The translations under genes were made by a program, and so were the position numbers. From an uncultured Clostridia bacterium (GTDB taxonomy: Bacteria > Bacillota > Clostridia > Christensenellales > Aristaeellaceae), in assembly GCA_946411525.1 (NCBI GenBank), contig CAMKEI010000009.1, positions 1 to 55,347 of the forward strand: a DNA stretch of 55,347 nt, written 5' to 3'. The notes under the pieces were generated by a model. It was not told the DNA's origin. It saw only the letters and a list, made by a program, of their open reading frames with translations, and ran no database searches. The first letter of the stretch is position 1, and every line of letters begins with the position of its first letter. Below, in pieces: positions 8,079 through 19,520 of the stretch.

Positions 8079-8921
8079 TCACTCCGTGTCAATCGCTTCC
8101 TTACGTTCACGGCCTTCCCGCAGCAGCCTTTTCAGGGTCTGCGCGTCTCCCTCCGCCAGGGCGTCCCGGTACTCCTGGAGTGAGCGGATCAGGCAGTCCA
8201 GTTCAAAGCCCAGATACTCCGCATTGTCCAGAAACAGCTCCGTCCACATGGCCTCGTTCAGCTTCGCCACCCGGGTCAGATCCCTGTAGCTTCCCGCGGA
8301 GAAGGACAGATGCTCCTCAGCCGTGGGGGATTTGATATAGGCGTTGGAGACCACGTGCGCCAGCTGGGAAGTAAAGGCGATCATCTCATCATGCTTCTCC
8401 GCCGTGGTAATTGTCACGGAGCGGAAGCCCGTCTCCCGAAGCATTTCGCTGAGCCGGCTGACCAGGAAAAGGTCCTCCTTCTCCCGCGGGACCAGGATCA
8501 TCGTCGCGTTCCGGAACAGGTTCCCGTCCGCGTACTTGATCCCTGAATACTGTTTCCCGGCCATCGGATGGCCGCCGACGAACGTGAATCCGTATTCCTT
8601 CGCGATCTCAAAGCAGGGTCCGCAGACCGCGCGCTTCACGCCGCACAGGTCGCAAACCACAGCGTCCTTCCGGACCAGCGGTGCCAGCCGTTTCAGTGTT
8701 TCCACCGCCGCGCCGGGATACACCGCCAGGAACAGGTAATCGCATTCCCCGGTTCTGCCGTCCGTCAGTTCCTCCTGAACGGTACCCGTCAGCAGGGCGT
8801 ATTTCTGGACGTGTTCGTCCGTATCCCTGCCGAGTATTCTGTGTCCGCAGGCACCCAGCGCCTTGCACAGGGAAGCGCCCATCAGGCCCAGGCCGATCAC
8901 GCCGACCGTCTTGCTCTCCAT
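8079..8921 (-). CDS. tyrA: Prephenate dehydrogenase
   Basis: 280 residues, the usual length of a monofunctional TyrA. It oxidatively decarboxylates prephenate to 4-hydroxyphenylpyruvate in tyrosine synthesis. The Rossmann glycine motif is at residues 9-15 (IGLGLMG); the conserved substrate-binding GGHPMAGKQYSG lies near residue 150, followed by the helical dimerisation domain with the T-S-Q-L-A-H-V signature. No ACT domain or chorismate mutase fusion is present, so feedback control would rest elsewhere. It lies 25 bp downstream of the DAHP synthase gene in the same direction and is probably co-transcribed with it. Confidence 0.93.
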   Translation of the reverse strand: MESKTVGVIGLGLMGASLCKALGACGHRILGRDTDEHVQKYALLTGTVQEELTDGRTGECDYLFLAVYPGAAVETLKRLAPLVRKDAVVCDLCGVKRAVCGPCFEIAKEYGFTFVGGHPMAGKQYSGIKYADGNLFRNATMILVPREKEDLFLVSRLSEMLRETGFRSVTITTAEKHDEMIAFTSQLAHVVSNAYIKSPTAEEHLSFSAGSYRDLTRVAKLNEAMWTELFLDNAEYLGFELDCLIRSLQEYRDALAEGDAQTLKRLLREGRERKEAIDTE

Positions 8922-8946
8922 GCCTCTTCTTCCTCCGAAGTCCGCG

Positions 8947-9951
8947 TCATACCACCGCCGAGCGGACCTTCCTCACCGCTTCGGCCACGTCGTCAAACTG
9001 TTCCGGCGTCAGGCTCTGCGGTCCGTCGCACAGTGCGTGGGCAGGATCGTTGTGCACCTCGATCATCAGGCCGTCCGCACCGCAGGCGGCGGCAGCCAGC
9101 GCCATGGGTTTGACGTAGCGCGCTGCGCCGGTCGCGTGGCTGGGGTCCACCACCACCGGCAGGTGGCTGAGCTCATGCAGCACTGCCACGGCGGAAAGGT
9201 CCAGCGTATTCCGGGTATAGGTCTCAAAGGTGCGCACGCCGCGCTCGCACAGGATGATCTGCTCGTTGCCGCCGGCCATGACGTACTCGGCGCTCATCAG
9301 CAGTTCCTTGATGTTGTTGGCCAGGCCGCGCTTAAGCAGCACCGGCTTGCTGATCCGGCCCAGCTCCTTGAGCAGCTCGAAATTCTGCATGTTCCGGGCG
9401 CCCACCTGGATTACGTCTACGTCCTCGAACAGGGGCAGGTGGCCGATATCCATGATCTCCGTAATAATCGGCATCCCGGTGCGCTTCTTCACTTCAAGCA
9501 GGATCCGGATGCCCTCGCCGTGCAGCCCCTGGAAATCATATGGGGAGGTTCTCGGCTTGAACGCGCCGCCTCGGAGCATGCCCGCACCGCTGGCCTTGAC
9601 CGCCCGGGCAATCGTCTCCACCTGCTCCTCCGACTCCACCGAGCAGGGCCCGGCAATCAGCTGGAAATGGCCGGCGCCGAAAGCAACCTGGTCCGTCACC
9701 TGCACGACGGTGTCGTCCGGATGGAACTTCCGGTTCGCCTTTTTGAAAGGTTCCGAAATCCGGGTCACGCTCTGGACAATATCCAGGCCGCTGATCAGGT
9801 CCGTATCGATCCGGGTCGTATCGCCCACCAGGCCGACCACAGTCTGGTATTCCCCGACGGAGATATGTGTCCGCACGCCGTAGCTTTCCAGCCAGGCGAT
9901 CAGCCGGTCCTGCTCCTCTTTCCGGATATCCTTTTTCAGCGCGATAATCAT
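8947..9951 (-). CDS. aroF: 3-deoxy-7-phosphoheptulonate (DAHP) synthase, type I beta
   Basis: 334 residues. First committed step of the shikimate pathway: phosphoenolpyruvate plus erythrose 4-phosphate. Residues 1-70 form the small ferredoxin-like regulatory domain typical of the Thermotoga/Bacillus-type enzyme; the barrel follows. Active-site phrases: LIAGPCSVES (98-107), GGAFKPRTSPYDFQG, KRG(L) and VVDPSHATG near the C-terminus, which are all conserved in KDO8P/DAHP synthases of this subclass. The N-terminal domain is where tyrosine or other end products bind in characterised members, so feedback control is likely. Start ATG 9951 follows GGGAGG. It heads a two-gene operon with tyrA, under a near-consensus promoter. 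Confidence 0.93.
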   Translation of the reverse strand: MIIALKKDIRKEEQDRLIAWLESYGVRTHISVGEYQTVVGLVGDTTRIDTDLISGLDIVQSVTRISEPFKKANRKFHPDDTVVQVTDQVAFGAGHFQLIAGPCSVESEEQVETIARAVKASGAGMLRGGAFKPRTSPYDFQGLHGEGIRILLEVKKRTGMPIITEIMDIGHLPLFEDVDVIQVGARNMQNFELLKELGRISKPVLLKRGLANNIKELLMSAEYVMAGGNEQIILCERGVRTFETYTRNTLDLSAVAVLHELSHLPVVVDPSHATGAARYVKPMALAAAACGADGLMIEVHNDPAHALCDGPQSLTPEQFDDVAEAVRKVRSAVV

Positions 9952-9991
9952 ACGGGTCGTCCTCCCTCAAACTTCTTCATTCAGCCGCCGT

Positions 9992-10021
9992 ATTGTATCA
10001 CCTGCCGTTCCGGTCTGACAA
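9992..10021 (-). promoter_or_regulatory. Promoter of the aroF-tyrA operon
   Basis: TTGTCA (10016-10021), 18-bp gap, TACAAT (9992-9997) on the reverse strand, 41 bp before the start codon. No attenuator or T-box features are visible in the short leader. Confidence 0.65.
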
Positions 10022-10108
10022 GGACTCTTGTCCCGGAGAAGGGAAAAACCTTTCCCTCCGTGCAGAAGAAAAACAATGTCTGCTCTTTTGTCCGGTGTAT
10101 TCAGACAG

Positions 10109-10148
10109 AAAAAGCGGACTGTTCCCGCCGTGCGGGCAGTCCGCTTTT
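10109..10148 (-). terminator. Terminator after the adaptor gene
   Basis: AAAAGCGGACTG pairs with CAGTCCGCTTTT (10109-10121 / 10137-10148), with an inner CCCG/CGGG helix; followed by T-runs in both directions, so it can work on either strand. Confidence 0.75.
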
Positions 10149-10187
10149 CCTGCTGTCCCGTCATCCCGCTTCACGGGATCCGGAACC

Positions 10188-11339
10188 TTATTCTGCCGGT
10201 TCCTCAGCTTCTGCCGGTTCGGCCTCTTCCGGTTCGGTCACTTCGGATTCGGCCTCTGCTTCCGCCGGCTGGCCTTCCGTATTCACGACCACCGCCATTC
10301 CGAAGAACACGCTCCCGTCGGGCGTAAAATCGATGATGACCTTGTACTTGACCTCTTCCGTTTCCTCGCTTTCCGATTCCTCGGGAAGCTCGGTGATGTA
10401 CCGGACCGTTCCTTCGTAGGACTTGCTTTCGTCCGCTTCCAGCTCGATGCTCACCTTGTCGCCGGCCTTCAGGGATTTCCGTTCGTCCGCGCTGATGGCA
10501 GCTTCGATCCGCATGCCGCTGATCGGCGCGATCTGGGCCACAACGTCGCCCTGGGTGACGGTGGCGCCCGCCTCCGCGGTCACAGACGTCACGACGCCTT
10601 CCTCTGTGGCCGTCACATCCGTTCCGGGCATCTCATATCCGTCAAAGGTCCCGTTGAGCGTCTCCATCAGCAGATCGCCCCGTTTGACCTCATCACCGTC
10701 CTGCACCGCCACGCTGGCCACCGCGCCGGTGGCTGTCACCGCCGTGGGGCTGACCCGGGCGATCGTACCGCGGCCCAGCCGGGATTTGTCAGAGTATGCG
10801 ACGTCCCGGTAGATCGCGACGGAATCGCCGATGATGAAGCTGCCTTCCGATACCAGCACGGTATAGCTGGAACCGTCAATGCCCGTGATAATGCCGACGC
10901 CCCGTCGGCTGGAGTCGGTACGGCACACGACGTACACCCGCTCGCCGGTATGGACGAACTTGTTCTCAACCGAGGCATAGGCGTTGGAAATGCTGGAATT
11001 GACGGAATACAGCGTCTTTCCTTCAATATACATATCCGCCCCGTACCGCTCCGTCGCCTTCTCGGCGTCGTCCCCGGCCGTCACGAAGACGCCTGTAACG
11101 GTACCGTCCTCGGAAGCGTAAACCTTCTCCGTCCGGTAGCTGAAGAGCGTATCCCCGGCCGCCACATGCATGCCGGTTTCCACCGAGACGCTTTCCACCG
11201 TACCGCCGATCGGCGCGTACACCGGGATCGTCACACCCGCTTCCACCGTTCCGTCCAGGGTCAGGGTTTCCGCATGGGCGGCTCCCGCAGCCATCATCAC
11301 CGCAAACAGGATTACCGCAATTCGTTTCATCGCCTTCAT
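10188..11339 (-). CDS. HlyD/RND-type adaptor (membrane fusion-like) protein, secreted
   Basis: 383 residues. Residues 1-23 form a signal peptide (MKRIAVILFAVMMAAGAAHA). The body has repeated beta-rich hairpins with lipoyl/barrel-sandwich phrases: GTVESVSVETGMHVAAGDTLF near residue 50, and EGVVTSVTAEAGATVTQGDVVA near 220, as in MacA/HlyD adaptors but without a long alpha-hairpin. A C-terminal tail after ~355 is Ala/Glu/Pro-rich. It sits about 120 bp downstream of the MacB-like permease and in the same direction, so it is likely a second adaptor or a regulator of that exporter. The RBS GGAGG precedes ATG 11339. Role as an exporter adaptor is inference from fold and context. Confidence 0.75.
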   Translation of the reverse strand: MKAMKRIAVILFAVMMAAGAAHAETLTLDGTVEAGVTIPVYAPIGGTVESVSVETGMHVAAGDTLFSYRTEKVYASEDGTVTGVFVTAGDDAEKATERYGADMYIEGKTLYSVNSSISNAYASVENKFVHTGERVYVVCRTDSSRRGVGIITGIDGSSYTVLVSEGSFIIGDSVAIYRDVAYSDKSRLGRGTIARVSPTAVTATGAVASVAVQDGDEVKRGDLLMETLNGTFDGYEMPGTDVTATEEGVVTSVTAEAGATVTQGDVVAQIAPISGMRIEAAISADERKSLKAGDKVSIELEADESKSYEGTVRYITELPEESESEETEEVKYKVIIDFTPDGSVFFGMAVVVNTEGQPAEAEAESEVTEPEEAEPAEAEEPAE

Positions 11340-11415
11340 TTTTGTCTTCCTCCTTATATCAATGATATTCTATGTTTTCTGACTAAACGTCCGGGATTAT
11401 GTATTTTACCGGCAG

Positions 11416-11461
11416 CATGTGCCCGAAGGGTCCAGGGGGCGACCGGAAAGCCCCCGGGTTA
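11416..11461. repeat. Palindromic dispersed repeat, short copy
   Basis: Imperfect palindrome: CCAGGGGGC, short loop, GCCCCCGGG, preceded by GCCCGAAGGG. The same element with a 33-bp insertion is at 26084-26155. This copy abuts the stop codon of the MacB-like permease gene and could act as its 3'-end structure. Confidence 0.6.
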
Positions 11462-12670
11462 CACCGCGCGCAGCGCGTCGATGGGATTCAGCTTGCTGGC
11501 CTTTCTCGCCGGCGCCCAGCCGAAGATGATTCCAACTGCCGCGGAGAAGCCCACGCCCAGGATCACCGCCCCGATGTTCAGCACGAAGCCGGTACCCAGC
11601 AGCCGGCACAGCCCGAAGGAAAGCGCCAGTCCGAATACGACGCCCAGCAGGCCGCCGATCATGGACAGCAGGAAGCTCTCCAGCAGGAACTGCATCTGGA
11701 TCTGCCCGGGCACGGCGCCCAGCGCCTTTTTCAGGCCGATCTCAGCCGTCCGTTCCGTCACGGTCGTCAGCATCATGTTCATGATGCCGATACCGCCCAC
11801 CAGCAGTGCGATGGAAGCGATGCCCGCTAGAAGCGAACTGAGCATGGTGGTCATCGTGTTCATCGTTTCCTCGATGCTCTCCATTGAGGAAACCGTGAAG
11901 CAGTCCTCCTCAAAGTCGAACAGCACGTCCATGGCGTCCTCGATCTCCTCCTGCGCCGCGGAGGAATCCGCGCCTGCCTTCAGGTAGACGGTGAAGGAGT
12001 TGATGTCGGTGGAGTTGTTCACCTTCATGGCCGTGGTATAGGGAATCAGCACAGCCGGCGATCCGCTGAAGATGGAGGCGACGCCGCCTCCGCTGTCCTC
12101 CTCGTACCGCCCGACGATGGTGAAGGGCAGTCCGGAGACGTACAGGGTCTCGCCGATGGGATTGATGCCCAGGAAGAACTCGTCCACGATCTCCTGGCTG
12201 ATGACACACACATAGCTGCTGTTGTCGTCGTCAATGAAATTCAGCGCCCGTCCCTGGATGATCATGTCCTCGTTCATGGTGAAATAATAGGCGTTTTTCC
12301 CGGATACGGAGATCCGCGACTGCACATCCCGTCCGTAGGAAACCCGTCCGTTCAGGCTGACGCTCGGCACCACGCCGTCCACGTTCTCCAGGGCCGTAAT
12401 CACTTCCAGGTCTTCCGGCGTCACACCGCTTTTCAGGTCGCTGCCGGTGACGCTCACCGTCAGGGTGCCTACGCCCATGCTTGAAAAGGAGGACGAGATG
12501 GTTCCGGACACACCGGATACCGTGGAGATCAGGGTGATGACCGCCATGACGCCGATCATGATACCCAGCAGCGTCAGGAAGGATCTGACCTTGTTGTTCC
12601 GGATATTGTCCAGCGCCATGGCCGTGCTTTCCCGGATCATGATCAGTTTTTTCCGGATCCCGTCAAGCAT
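11459..12670 (-). CDS. MacB-like ABC transporter permease (FtsX family)
   Basis: 403 residues. One transmembrane helix near residues 22-43 (SFLTLLGIMIGVMAVITLI), a large extracellular MacB-type periplasmic/core domain (~50-270), then three C-terminal helices of the FtsX domain from ~275 with the GGIGIMNMMLTTVTERTAEIG signature. In monoderm bacteria such permeases export peptides, antimicrobial compounds or lipoproteins together with a cognate ATPase and adaptor. It overlaps the ATPase gene by 8 bp and follows it; the adaptor gene is first in the operon. The substrate is not predictable. The 3' end touches a palindromic repeat. Confidence 0.9.
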   Translation of the reverse strand: MLDGIRKKLIMIRESTAMALDNIRNNKVRSFLTLLGIMIGVMAVITLISTVSGVSGTISSSFSSMGVGTLTVSVTGSDLKSGVTPEDLEVITALENVDGVVPSVSLNGRVSYGRDVQSRISVSGKNAYYFTMNEDMIIQGRALNFIDDDNSSYVCVISQEIVDEFFLGINPIGETLYVSGLPFTIVGRYEEDSGGGVASIFSGSPAVLIPYTTAMKVNNSTDINSFTVYLKAGADSSAAQEEIEDAMDVLFDFEEDCFTVSSMESIEETMNTMTTMLSSLLAGIASIALLVGGIGIMNMMLTTVTERTAEIGLKKALGAVPGQIQMQFLLESFLLSMIGGLLGVVFGLALSFGLCRLLGTGFVLNIGAVILGVGFSAAVGIIFGWAPARKASKLNPIDALRAV

Positions 12671-13361
12671 TCCGGATCACCTCCCCGTCACTCAGTTCAC
12701 CGTCTATAATGTGAACAACCCTTCTCGCGTTGGAGGCAATCTTCATGTCATGGGTAATCATGATCACCGTGCGTTTTTCCTCGTTCAGTTCCCGGAACAG
12801 CTGCATGATCTGGGCGCCGGTCTTCTGGTCCAGCGCGCCGGTGGGCTCGTCTGCCAGCAGGATGGAGGGATTCCCCACCATCGCCCGGGCAATGGCCACA
12901 CGCTGCTGCTGTCCGCCGGACAGCTGGCTGGGCAGATGGTCCATCCGGTCCTTCAGCCCGACCCGCTCAAGCATCGCCTCCGCCCGTTCCCGGCGCTCCT
13001 TCGGACGGATCCCGGTGTAGATCAGGGGCAGCTCCACGTTCTTCAGTGCCGTCAGCCGGGGCAGCAGCTGGGAATTCTGAAAAATGAAACCGATCTCCCG
13101 GTTCCTCAGTTCCGCCAGTTCCTGCTCGTCCAGGTCCTCCACTTCCCGTCCCCGAAGGGTATACTCGCCGGAAGTGGGCGTATCCAGGCAGCCGATGATG
13201 TTCATCAGGGTGGTTTTCCCGCTGCCGGACGGTCCCAGCACGGAAAGGTATTCCCCTTCCTCCAGGGTCAGGGAAACCTTCTTCAGCGCGTGGACGTTCT
13301 CCCCTTCCAGTGGATAGATTTTGTCAATCTCCCGCATCCGGAAGAATACTTCGTCTGCCAT
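12663..13361 (-). CDS. ABC transporter ATP-binding protein, MacB/LolD class
   Basis: 232 residues, single nucleotide-binding domain. Walker [10 protein letters not shown] (~42-50), Q-loop [10 protein letters not shown], signature [14 protein letters not shown] (~143-156), Walker [13 protein letters not shown] (~165-176) and H-switch TH near 200. The closing [22 protein letters not shown] is typical of the LolD/MacB class. It powers the adjacent FtsX-type permease. Two bases after the adaptor gene and overlapping the permease gene, hence translationally coupled. RBS GGGGGA lies in the end of the adaptor gene. Confidence 0.94.
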   Translation of the reverse strand: MADEVFFRMREIDKIYPLEGENVHALKKVSLTLEEGEYLSVLGPSGSGKTTLMNIIGCLDTPTSGEYTLRGREVEDLDEQELAELRNREIGFIFQNSQLLPRLTALKNVELPLIYTGIRPKERRERAEAMLERVGLKDRMDHLPSQLSGGQQQRVAIARAMVGNPSILLADEPTGALDQKTGAQIMQLFRELNEEKRTVIMITHDMKIASNARRVVHIIDGELSDGEVIRNA

Positions 13362-13363
13362 CG

Positions 13364-14497
13364 TCAGTTCCCCCGTGATCCGCCGCCCGGAGTACTGTTC
13401 CCGCCTCCGCTGCTGCCGCCGGAACTGCCGCCGCCAGGGAACCCGCCGGGCATGTTGCCCATATCGGGCATATTGTTCCCGTTCTGACTGTTCCGGTTGC
13501 GATTCCAGTTGCTCCGGTTCACCTGCCGGTTTGTAAACAGCCCGGAGAGCAATGCAGCCAGGCCGGTCTCCTCCTCTTCCTTCTCTGCGACCTTATACAC
13601 GGTCTCACCAGCTGTAATGCCCTCTTTGATCTCCACATAATTGCCGTTGCTCACGCCGACCGTTACAGGAACCATCTCCATTTCGCCGTCTTCTTTTTCC
13701 TTAAAGACGTAGGCGGTGTTGTCCCGCGCCGTGCTCAGGCCTTCCATTTTCAGCACCGTCACGTTCTGCGCCTCTTCCAGCGGCACGGTGACCGTCGCCT
13801 GCATGCCCGGCCAGATGTTTTCCGTGGAGGAGGTGTCCACTTTCACCGTGGTCGTGTAATAAGCTACATTGTTGCCGCTGTAGGACACATGATCGATCTT
13901 GTCGATCACGGAATCAAAGGTCGCCCCCGCCGAGGAAACTGTCACGCGGCAGTTCTGCCCTTCCGCAACCTGGGCAATATTGCTTTCGCCCACGCGGACC
14001 GAAACCACCATATGGTCGAAATCCGCCACAGTCAGCAGGGTCGTTTCCGCCTTGACCTCGTCGCCCTTCGCCACGTCGATGGAACTGACCGTTCCGTCAA
14101 ACTCGGCTTCGATCGTCTCGCTGCCTGAAAGCCGCATCAGTTTGTCGCCTTCCTTGACCTGATCGCCTTCAGCCACATAGATCTCCTTGATCTTGCAGTC
14201 AGAAGCCGCGGTGTAGGTCGCGCTGTTAATCAGCTGCATGCTGCCGGTAAAGGACAGGGAGTTGGAAATGCTGCCTGTGGTCGCCGTATAGGGATCATAG
14301 GTAATCTTGTATTCCGACATCAGCCTGCTGTACACAGACCAGCCCGCTAAGCCGACCACCAGGAGGATAATCAGCGTCCAGATCAGCCGCTTCACGATTC
14401 TCCGCTTCCGGCTTTTCTTCTTCTTTTTGCCTTCCCGTTTTTCAGCCGCTTTGGCCGTTTCCGTTTCCAGGGCTGTATTCTCAAGCTTCTCTGCCAT
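13364..14497 (-). CDS. MacA/HlyD-like adaptor protein of the ABC exporter
   Basis: 377 residues. A Lys/Arg-rich cytoplasmic N-terminus (KKKKSRKRRIVKR) is followed by a transmembrane anchor at ~38-58. Then come barrel-sandwich halves (SDCKIKEIYVAEGDQVKEGDKLM near 110 and an FDGTVSSIDVAKGDEVKAET unit), a beta-barrel, and a final membrane-proximal domain with ITAGETVYKVAEKEEEETG. The last ~55 residues are Asn/Gly/Ser-rich (NRNRNSQNGNN, GGGSSGGSSGGG) and look disordered. First gene of the adaptor-ATPase-permease operon. Family known to stimulate MacB-type ATPases; in monoderms it is thought to span the wall region. An inverted repeat lies upstream at 14556-14575. Confidence 0.87.
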   Translation of the reverse strand: MAEKLENTALETETAKAAEKREGKKKKKSRKRRIVKRLIWTLIILLVVGLAGWSVYSRLMSEYKITYDPYTATTGSISNSLSFTGSMQLINSATYTAASDCKIKEIYVAEGDQVKEGDKLMRLSGSETIEAEFDGTVSSIDVAKGDEVKAETTLLTVADFDHMVVSVRVGESNIAQVAEGQNCRVTVSSAGATFDSVIDKIDHVSYSGNNVAYYTTTVKVDTSSTENIWPGMQATVTVPLEEAQNVTVLKMEGLSTARDNTAYVFKEKEDGEMEMVPVTVGVSNGNYVEIKEGITAGETVYKVAEKEEEETGLAALLSGLFTNRQVNRSNWNRNRNSQNGNNMPDMGNMPGGFPGGGSSGGSSGGGNSTPGGGSRGN

Positions 14498-14555
14498 TTT
14501 TACCAGTCATCCTTTCCTTGAATGCCTCTTCGGCGACACCCATCCTACAGGGCAA

Positions 14556-14575
14556 ACTTAAAATGAAGCTTAAGT
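14556..14575. promoter_or_regulatory. Inverted repeat upstream of the adaptor/exporter operon
   Basis: ACTTAA (14556-14561) and TTAAGT (14570-14575) separated by 8 bp, 59 bp before the adaptor start codon. It could be an operator; no regulator is adjacent and the call rests on symmetry only. Confidence 0.35.
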
Positions 14576-14586
14576 AAACAAAAAAT

Positions 14587-14612
14587 TCCCGGCTCCTTTT
14601 CGGAAGCCGGGA
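14587..14612 (-). terminator. Terminator of gyrA
   Basis: TCCCGGCT / AGCCGGGA 8-bp stem with 10-nt loop, followed on the reverse strand by ATTTTTTG, 20 bp after the gyrA stop codon. Confidence 0.75.
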
Positions 14613-14632
14613 TATATCGGATTTACTTCAGT

Positions 14633-17182
14633 TTACAGGTCTGTTTCCGGGACAGGCCCTTCCGTTTCCGGAGCGGACGCTTCCCCGCCGGCCTCCGCGG
14701 GCGTTTCCGGCGCTTCCGCGGTTTCAGTCGGCCGGATATCTTCCGGAGCTTCTTCCTCTTCCTTTTCCGCCCTGCAGACGCCGACCACGGTGCTGCCTTC
14801 GGCCAGCCGCATGATCCGCACGCCCTGGGTCGCACGGCCGCACAGGCGGACGTCCGCGGCTCTGGCCCGGATGATGGTGCCGTCGTCAGTGATCAGCAGG
14901 ATATCCTCATCCTCATGCACGAACATCAGTGCGGCCAGGTCGCCGGTCTTTTCGGTCAGCTGCATGGCCTTGATGCCCATGCCGCCGCGGCCCTGTTCAC
15001 GGTATTCGTCCGGATCGGTGCGCTTGCCGTAGCCGCCCGTGGTAATGGCCAGTACGGTCGTGTCCGGCTCCACCGCGGCGATGTCGATCACTTCGTCTCC
15101 CTCCGCGATCCGCATGGAACGGACGCCGATGGAGTTGCGGCCCACGTTGCGTACATGGCGCTCATTGAAACGGATGCACTTGCCCTTGCGGGTGGATACG
15201 AGCATCTCGTCGTCCCCGTTGCTCAGCCGCACGCCGATCAGCTCGTCGTCCTCCCGCAGCGCGATGGCGATCAGGCCGTTCTTGCGCAGGTTCCGGAACT
15301 CGTTCAGCGCGGTCTTCTTGATCATGCCCCTGCGGGTCGCCATGACCAGGTTGTGCTCCTCTTCCGTTTCCTTCGGCATGGGCAGCATGGTGGAGACCTT
15401 CTCCCCGCCGGCGATATGCAGCAGGTTGATGATCGCCGTACCGCGGGCCTGGCGCCCGGCTTCGGGAATCTGGTAGCACTTCAGGCTGTAGACCCGGCCC
15501 AGGTTCGTGAAGAACATGATCTCCTGGTGCGTGCTGACCACGAACATCTGGGTGGTATAGTCGGTGTCCTTCACGTTCATGCCGCTTACGCCGCGGCCGC
15601 CGCGGTGCTGCGCGCGGTAAACGGAGGATGCGACCCGCTTCACATAGCCGTCGTGCGTCAGCGTAACCACCATATTCTCTTCCTGGATCAGGTCCTCGAT
15701 ATCGATGTCGTCCTCGGCGATGGTCAGCTCGCTGCGCCGTTCATCCCCGAATTTGTCCCGGATCTCGCTGATCTCGGTCTTGATCACGTCCATCAGGAGA
15801 TGCTCATCTCCCAGGATTGAGGTCAGCCGCTCGATGGTTTTCTCCAGCTCCTGATATTCCTCCTGGAGCTTCTCGCGCTCCAGGCCGGTCAGGCGGGCCA
15901 GGCGCATGTCCAGGATCGCCTGGGCCTGTTTCTCGGAAAACTCAAAGCGGAGCATCAGCGCTTCCTTGGCGGTGTTGGTATCCTTGCTGGCCCGGATGAT
16001 CGCCACGATCTCGTCGATATGATCCAGCGCCTTCAGGAGGCCTTCCACGATATGCGCCCGCGCCTGGGCTTTGTTCAGCTCGAACTTTGTCCGGCGGGTC
16101 ACGACGTCCTTCTGGTGCTCCAAGTAGTAGAAGATCAGCTCCCGCAGGTTCAGCACCCGGGGCTTTCCGTCCACCAGCGCCAGCATATTGGCGCCGAAAT
16201 TCTCCTGCATGGGTGTATGCTTGTACAGCATGTTCAGCACGACCTGAGGCTGGACGTCCCGCTTCAGTTCGATCACGATGCGCATGCCCTGCCGGTCGTT
16301 GGATTCGTCCCGGATATCGCTGATCCCTTCGATCTTCTTTTCATGCACCAGGTCGGCGATCTTCTTGACCAGGACCGATTTGTTGACCTGATAGGGGATC
16401 TCCGTCACGATAATGCGGCTGCGGTTGCCCCCCATCTCTTCGACGTTGGTCTTCGCCCTGACGGTAATCCGCCCGTGGCCGGTATGATACGCCGCCCGGA
16501 TGCCGCTGCGGCCCATGATCAGGCCGCCGGTCGGGAAATCGGGACCCTTGATATGCTGCATGAGGTCGTCCACCGTACATTCCGGATTGTCGATCATGCA
16601 GATTACGCCGTTGATCACCTCGGTCAGGTTGTGCGGCGGAATGTTGGTCGCCATACCGACGGCAATGCCGCTGGAACCGTTCACCAGCAGGTTCGGGAAC
16701 CGCGCCGGCAGTACGGAAGGCTGCTGCATGGTTTCGTCGAAGTTGGGATAGAAATCCACCGTATCCTTATCGATCCCGTCCAGCAGATGCATTGTCAGCT
16801 TCTGCAGCCTGGCTTCCGTATACCGCATCGCAGCGGCGCCGTCGCCGTCCACGGAGCCAAAGTTACCCTGGCCCTCGATCAGCGGGTAGCGGATGTTGAA
16901 GGGCTGGGCCAGGCGGACCATGGCGTCGTACACGGAAGAGTCGCCGTGGGGGTGGAATTTACCCAGAACGTCGCCGACCACGCGGGCACTCTTGCGCGTC
17001 GGTTTGTCCGGCGTCATGCCCAGTTCCTCGGACATGTCGTAAAGAATCCGCCGGTGTACCGGTTTCAGACCGTCCCGCACGTCCGGCAGGGCCCGGTCCA
17101 CGATGACCGACATCGCATAGGCGATGAAGCTCTTTTTCATTTCCTGTTCCAGATTAACCGGGATCAGCTTATCCTGAATCAT
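14633..17182 (-). CDS. gyrA: DNA gyrase subunit A
   Basis: 849 residues. Cleaves and rejoins DNA during negative supercoiling. The catalytic tyrosine is Tyr121 (AAMRYTE). The quinolone-resistance positions are Ser82 and Asp86 in [10 protein letters not shown], the residues normally found in susceptible enzymes. A GyrA-box-like QHRGGRG near residue 526 and the six-bladed C-terminal domain distinguish it from ParC. The final ~45 residues after the propeller are acidic and Pro/Glu/Ala-rich ([11 protein letters not shown] onward), an unusual but disordered tail of the kind known to tune supercoiling in some gyrases. It lies 78 bp downstream of gyrB in the same direction; GAGGAA precedes ATG 17182. 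Confidence 0.96.
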   Translation of the reverse strand: MIQDKLIPVNLEQEMKKSFIAYAMSVIVDRALPDVRDGLKPVHRRILYDMSEELGMTPDKPTRKSARVVGDVLGKFHPHGDSSVYDAMVRLAQPFNIRYPLIEGQGNFGSVDGDGAAAMRYTEARLQKLTMHLLDGIDKDTVDFYPNFDETMQQPSVLPARFPNLLVNGSSGIAVGMATNIPPHNLTEVINGVICMIDNPECTVDDLMQHIKGPDFPTGGLIMGRSGIRAAYHTGHGRITVRAKTNVEEMGGNRSRIIVTEIPYQVNKSVLVKKIADLVHEKKIEGISDIRDESNDRQGMRIVIELKRDVQPQVVLNMLYKHTPMQENFGANMLALVDGKPRVLNLRELIFYYLEHQKDVVTRRTKFELNKAQARAHIVEGLLKALDHIDEIVAIIRASKDTNTAKEALMLRFEFSEKQAQAILDMRLARLTGLEREKLQEEYQELEKTIERLTSILGDEHLLMDVIKTEISEIRDKFGDERRSELTIAEDDIDIEDLIQEENMVVTLTHDGYVKRVASSVYRAQHRGGRGVSGMNVKDTDYTTQMFVVSTHQEIMFFTNLGRVYSLKCYQIPEAGRQARGTAIINLLHIAGGEKVSTMLPMPKETEEEHNLVMATRRGMIKKTALNEFRNLRKNGLIAIALREDDELIGVRLSNGDDEMLVSTRKGKCIRFNERHVRNVGRNSIGVRSMRIAEGDEVIDIAAVEPDTTVLAITTGGYGKRTDPDEYREQGRGGMGIKAMQLTEKTGDLAALMFVHEDEDILLITDDGTIIRARAADVRLCGRATQGVRIMRLAEGSTVVGVCRAEKEEEEAPEDIRPTETAEAPETPAEAGGEASAPETEGPVPETDL

Positions 17183-17236
17183 CTTCTCTGTTCCTCAAAA
17201 ACTCTCTGTAATTCCATCCTTGCTGTAGCAGTGTCC

Positions 17237-17257
17237 ATAATTATGAATTATGAATTG
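17237..17257. repeat. GAATTNT heptamer repeat cluster (gyrB-gyrA spacer)
   Basis: Three tandem 7-bp units (ATAATTA TGAATTA TGAATTG), ending three bases before the gyrB stop codon triplet. One of nine such clusters in the window. Confidence 0.7.
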
Positions 17258-17260
17258 CTG

Positions 17261-19345
<2,085 letters not shown>

Positions 19346-19347
19346 TT

Positions 19348-19353
19348 ATTATA
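19348..19353 (-). promoter_or_regulatory. Extended -10 promoter for gyrB
   Basis: TATAAT preceded by TGG (extended -10, TGNTATAAT form) on the reverse strand; the -35 region is weak (TTTCTT). Leader about 115 nt. Confidence 0.5.
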
Positions 19354-19429
19354 CCACTTTTTCGCCCAAAAAGAAAGCTTTTTCGCAAATTTTTCTTTCC
19401 TATATATATAGACGCCCTGTTTTTTCCGG

Positions 19430-19458
19430 TTGTGCTCCGGCGCATGTTCTGATACACT
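19430..19458 (+). promoter_or_regulatory. Promoter for the TIR-domain gene
   Basis: TTGTGC (19430-19435), 17-bp gap, TACACT (19453-19458), ~60 bp before the start codon; divergent from gyrB. Confidence 0.5.
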
Positions 19459-19520
19459 GATTTCACAGAAAACAGCAGCGAAAATAAAGCACGGAACATC
19501 TTGTGAAACGGAGAACGGAT

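Noticed and set aside
9960-10108. T-box or attenuator in the aroF-tyrA leader
   Set aside because: The leader after the predicted start site is only about 35 nt and lacks the T-box sequence and alternative hairpins.
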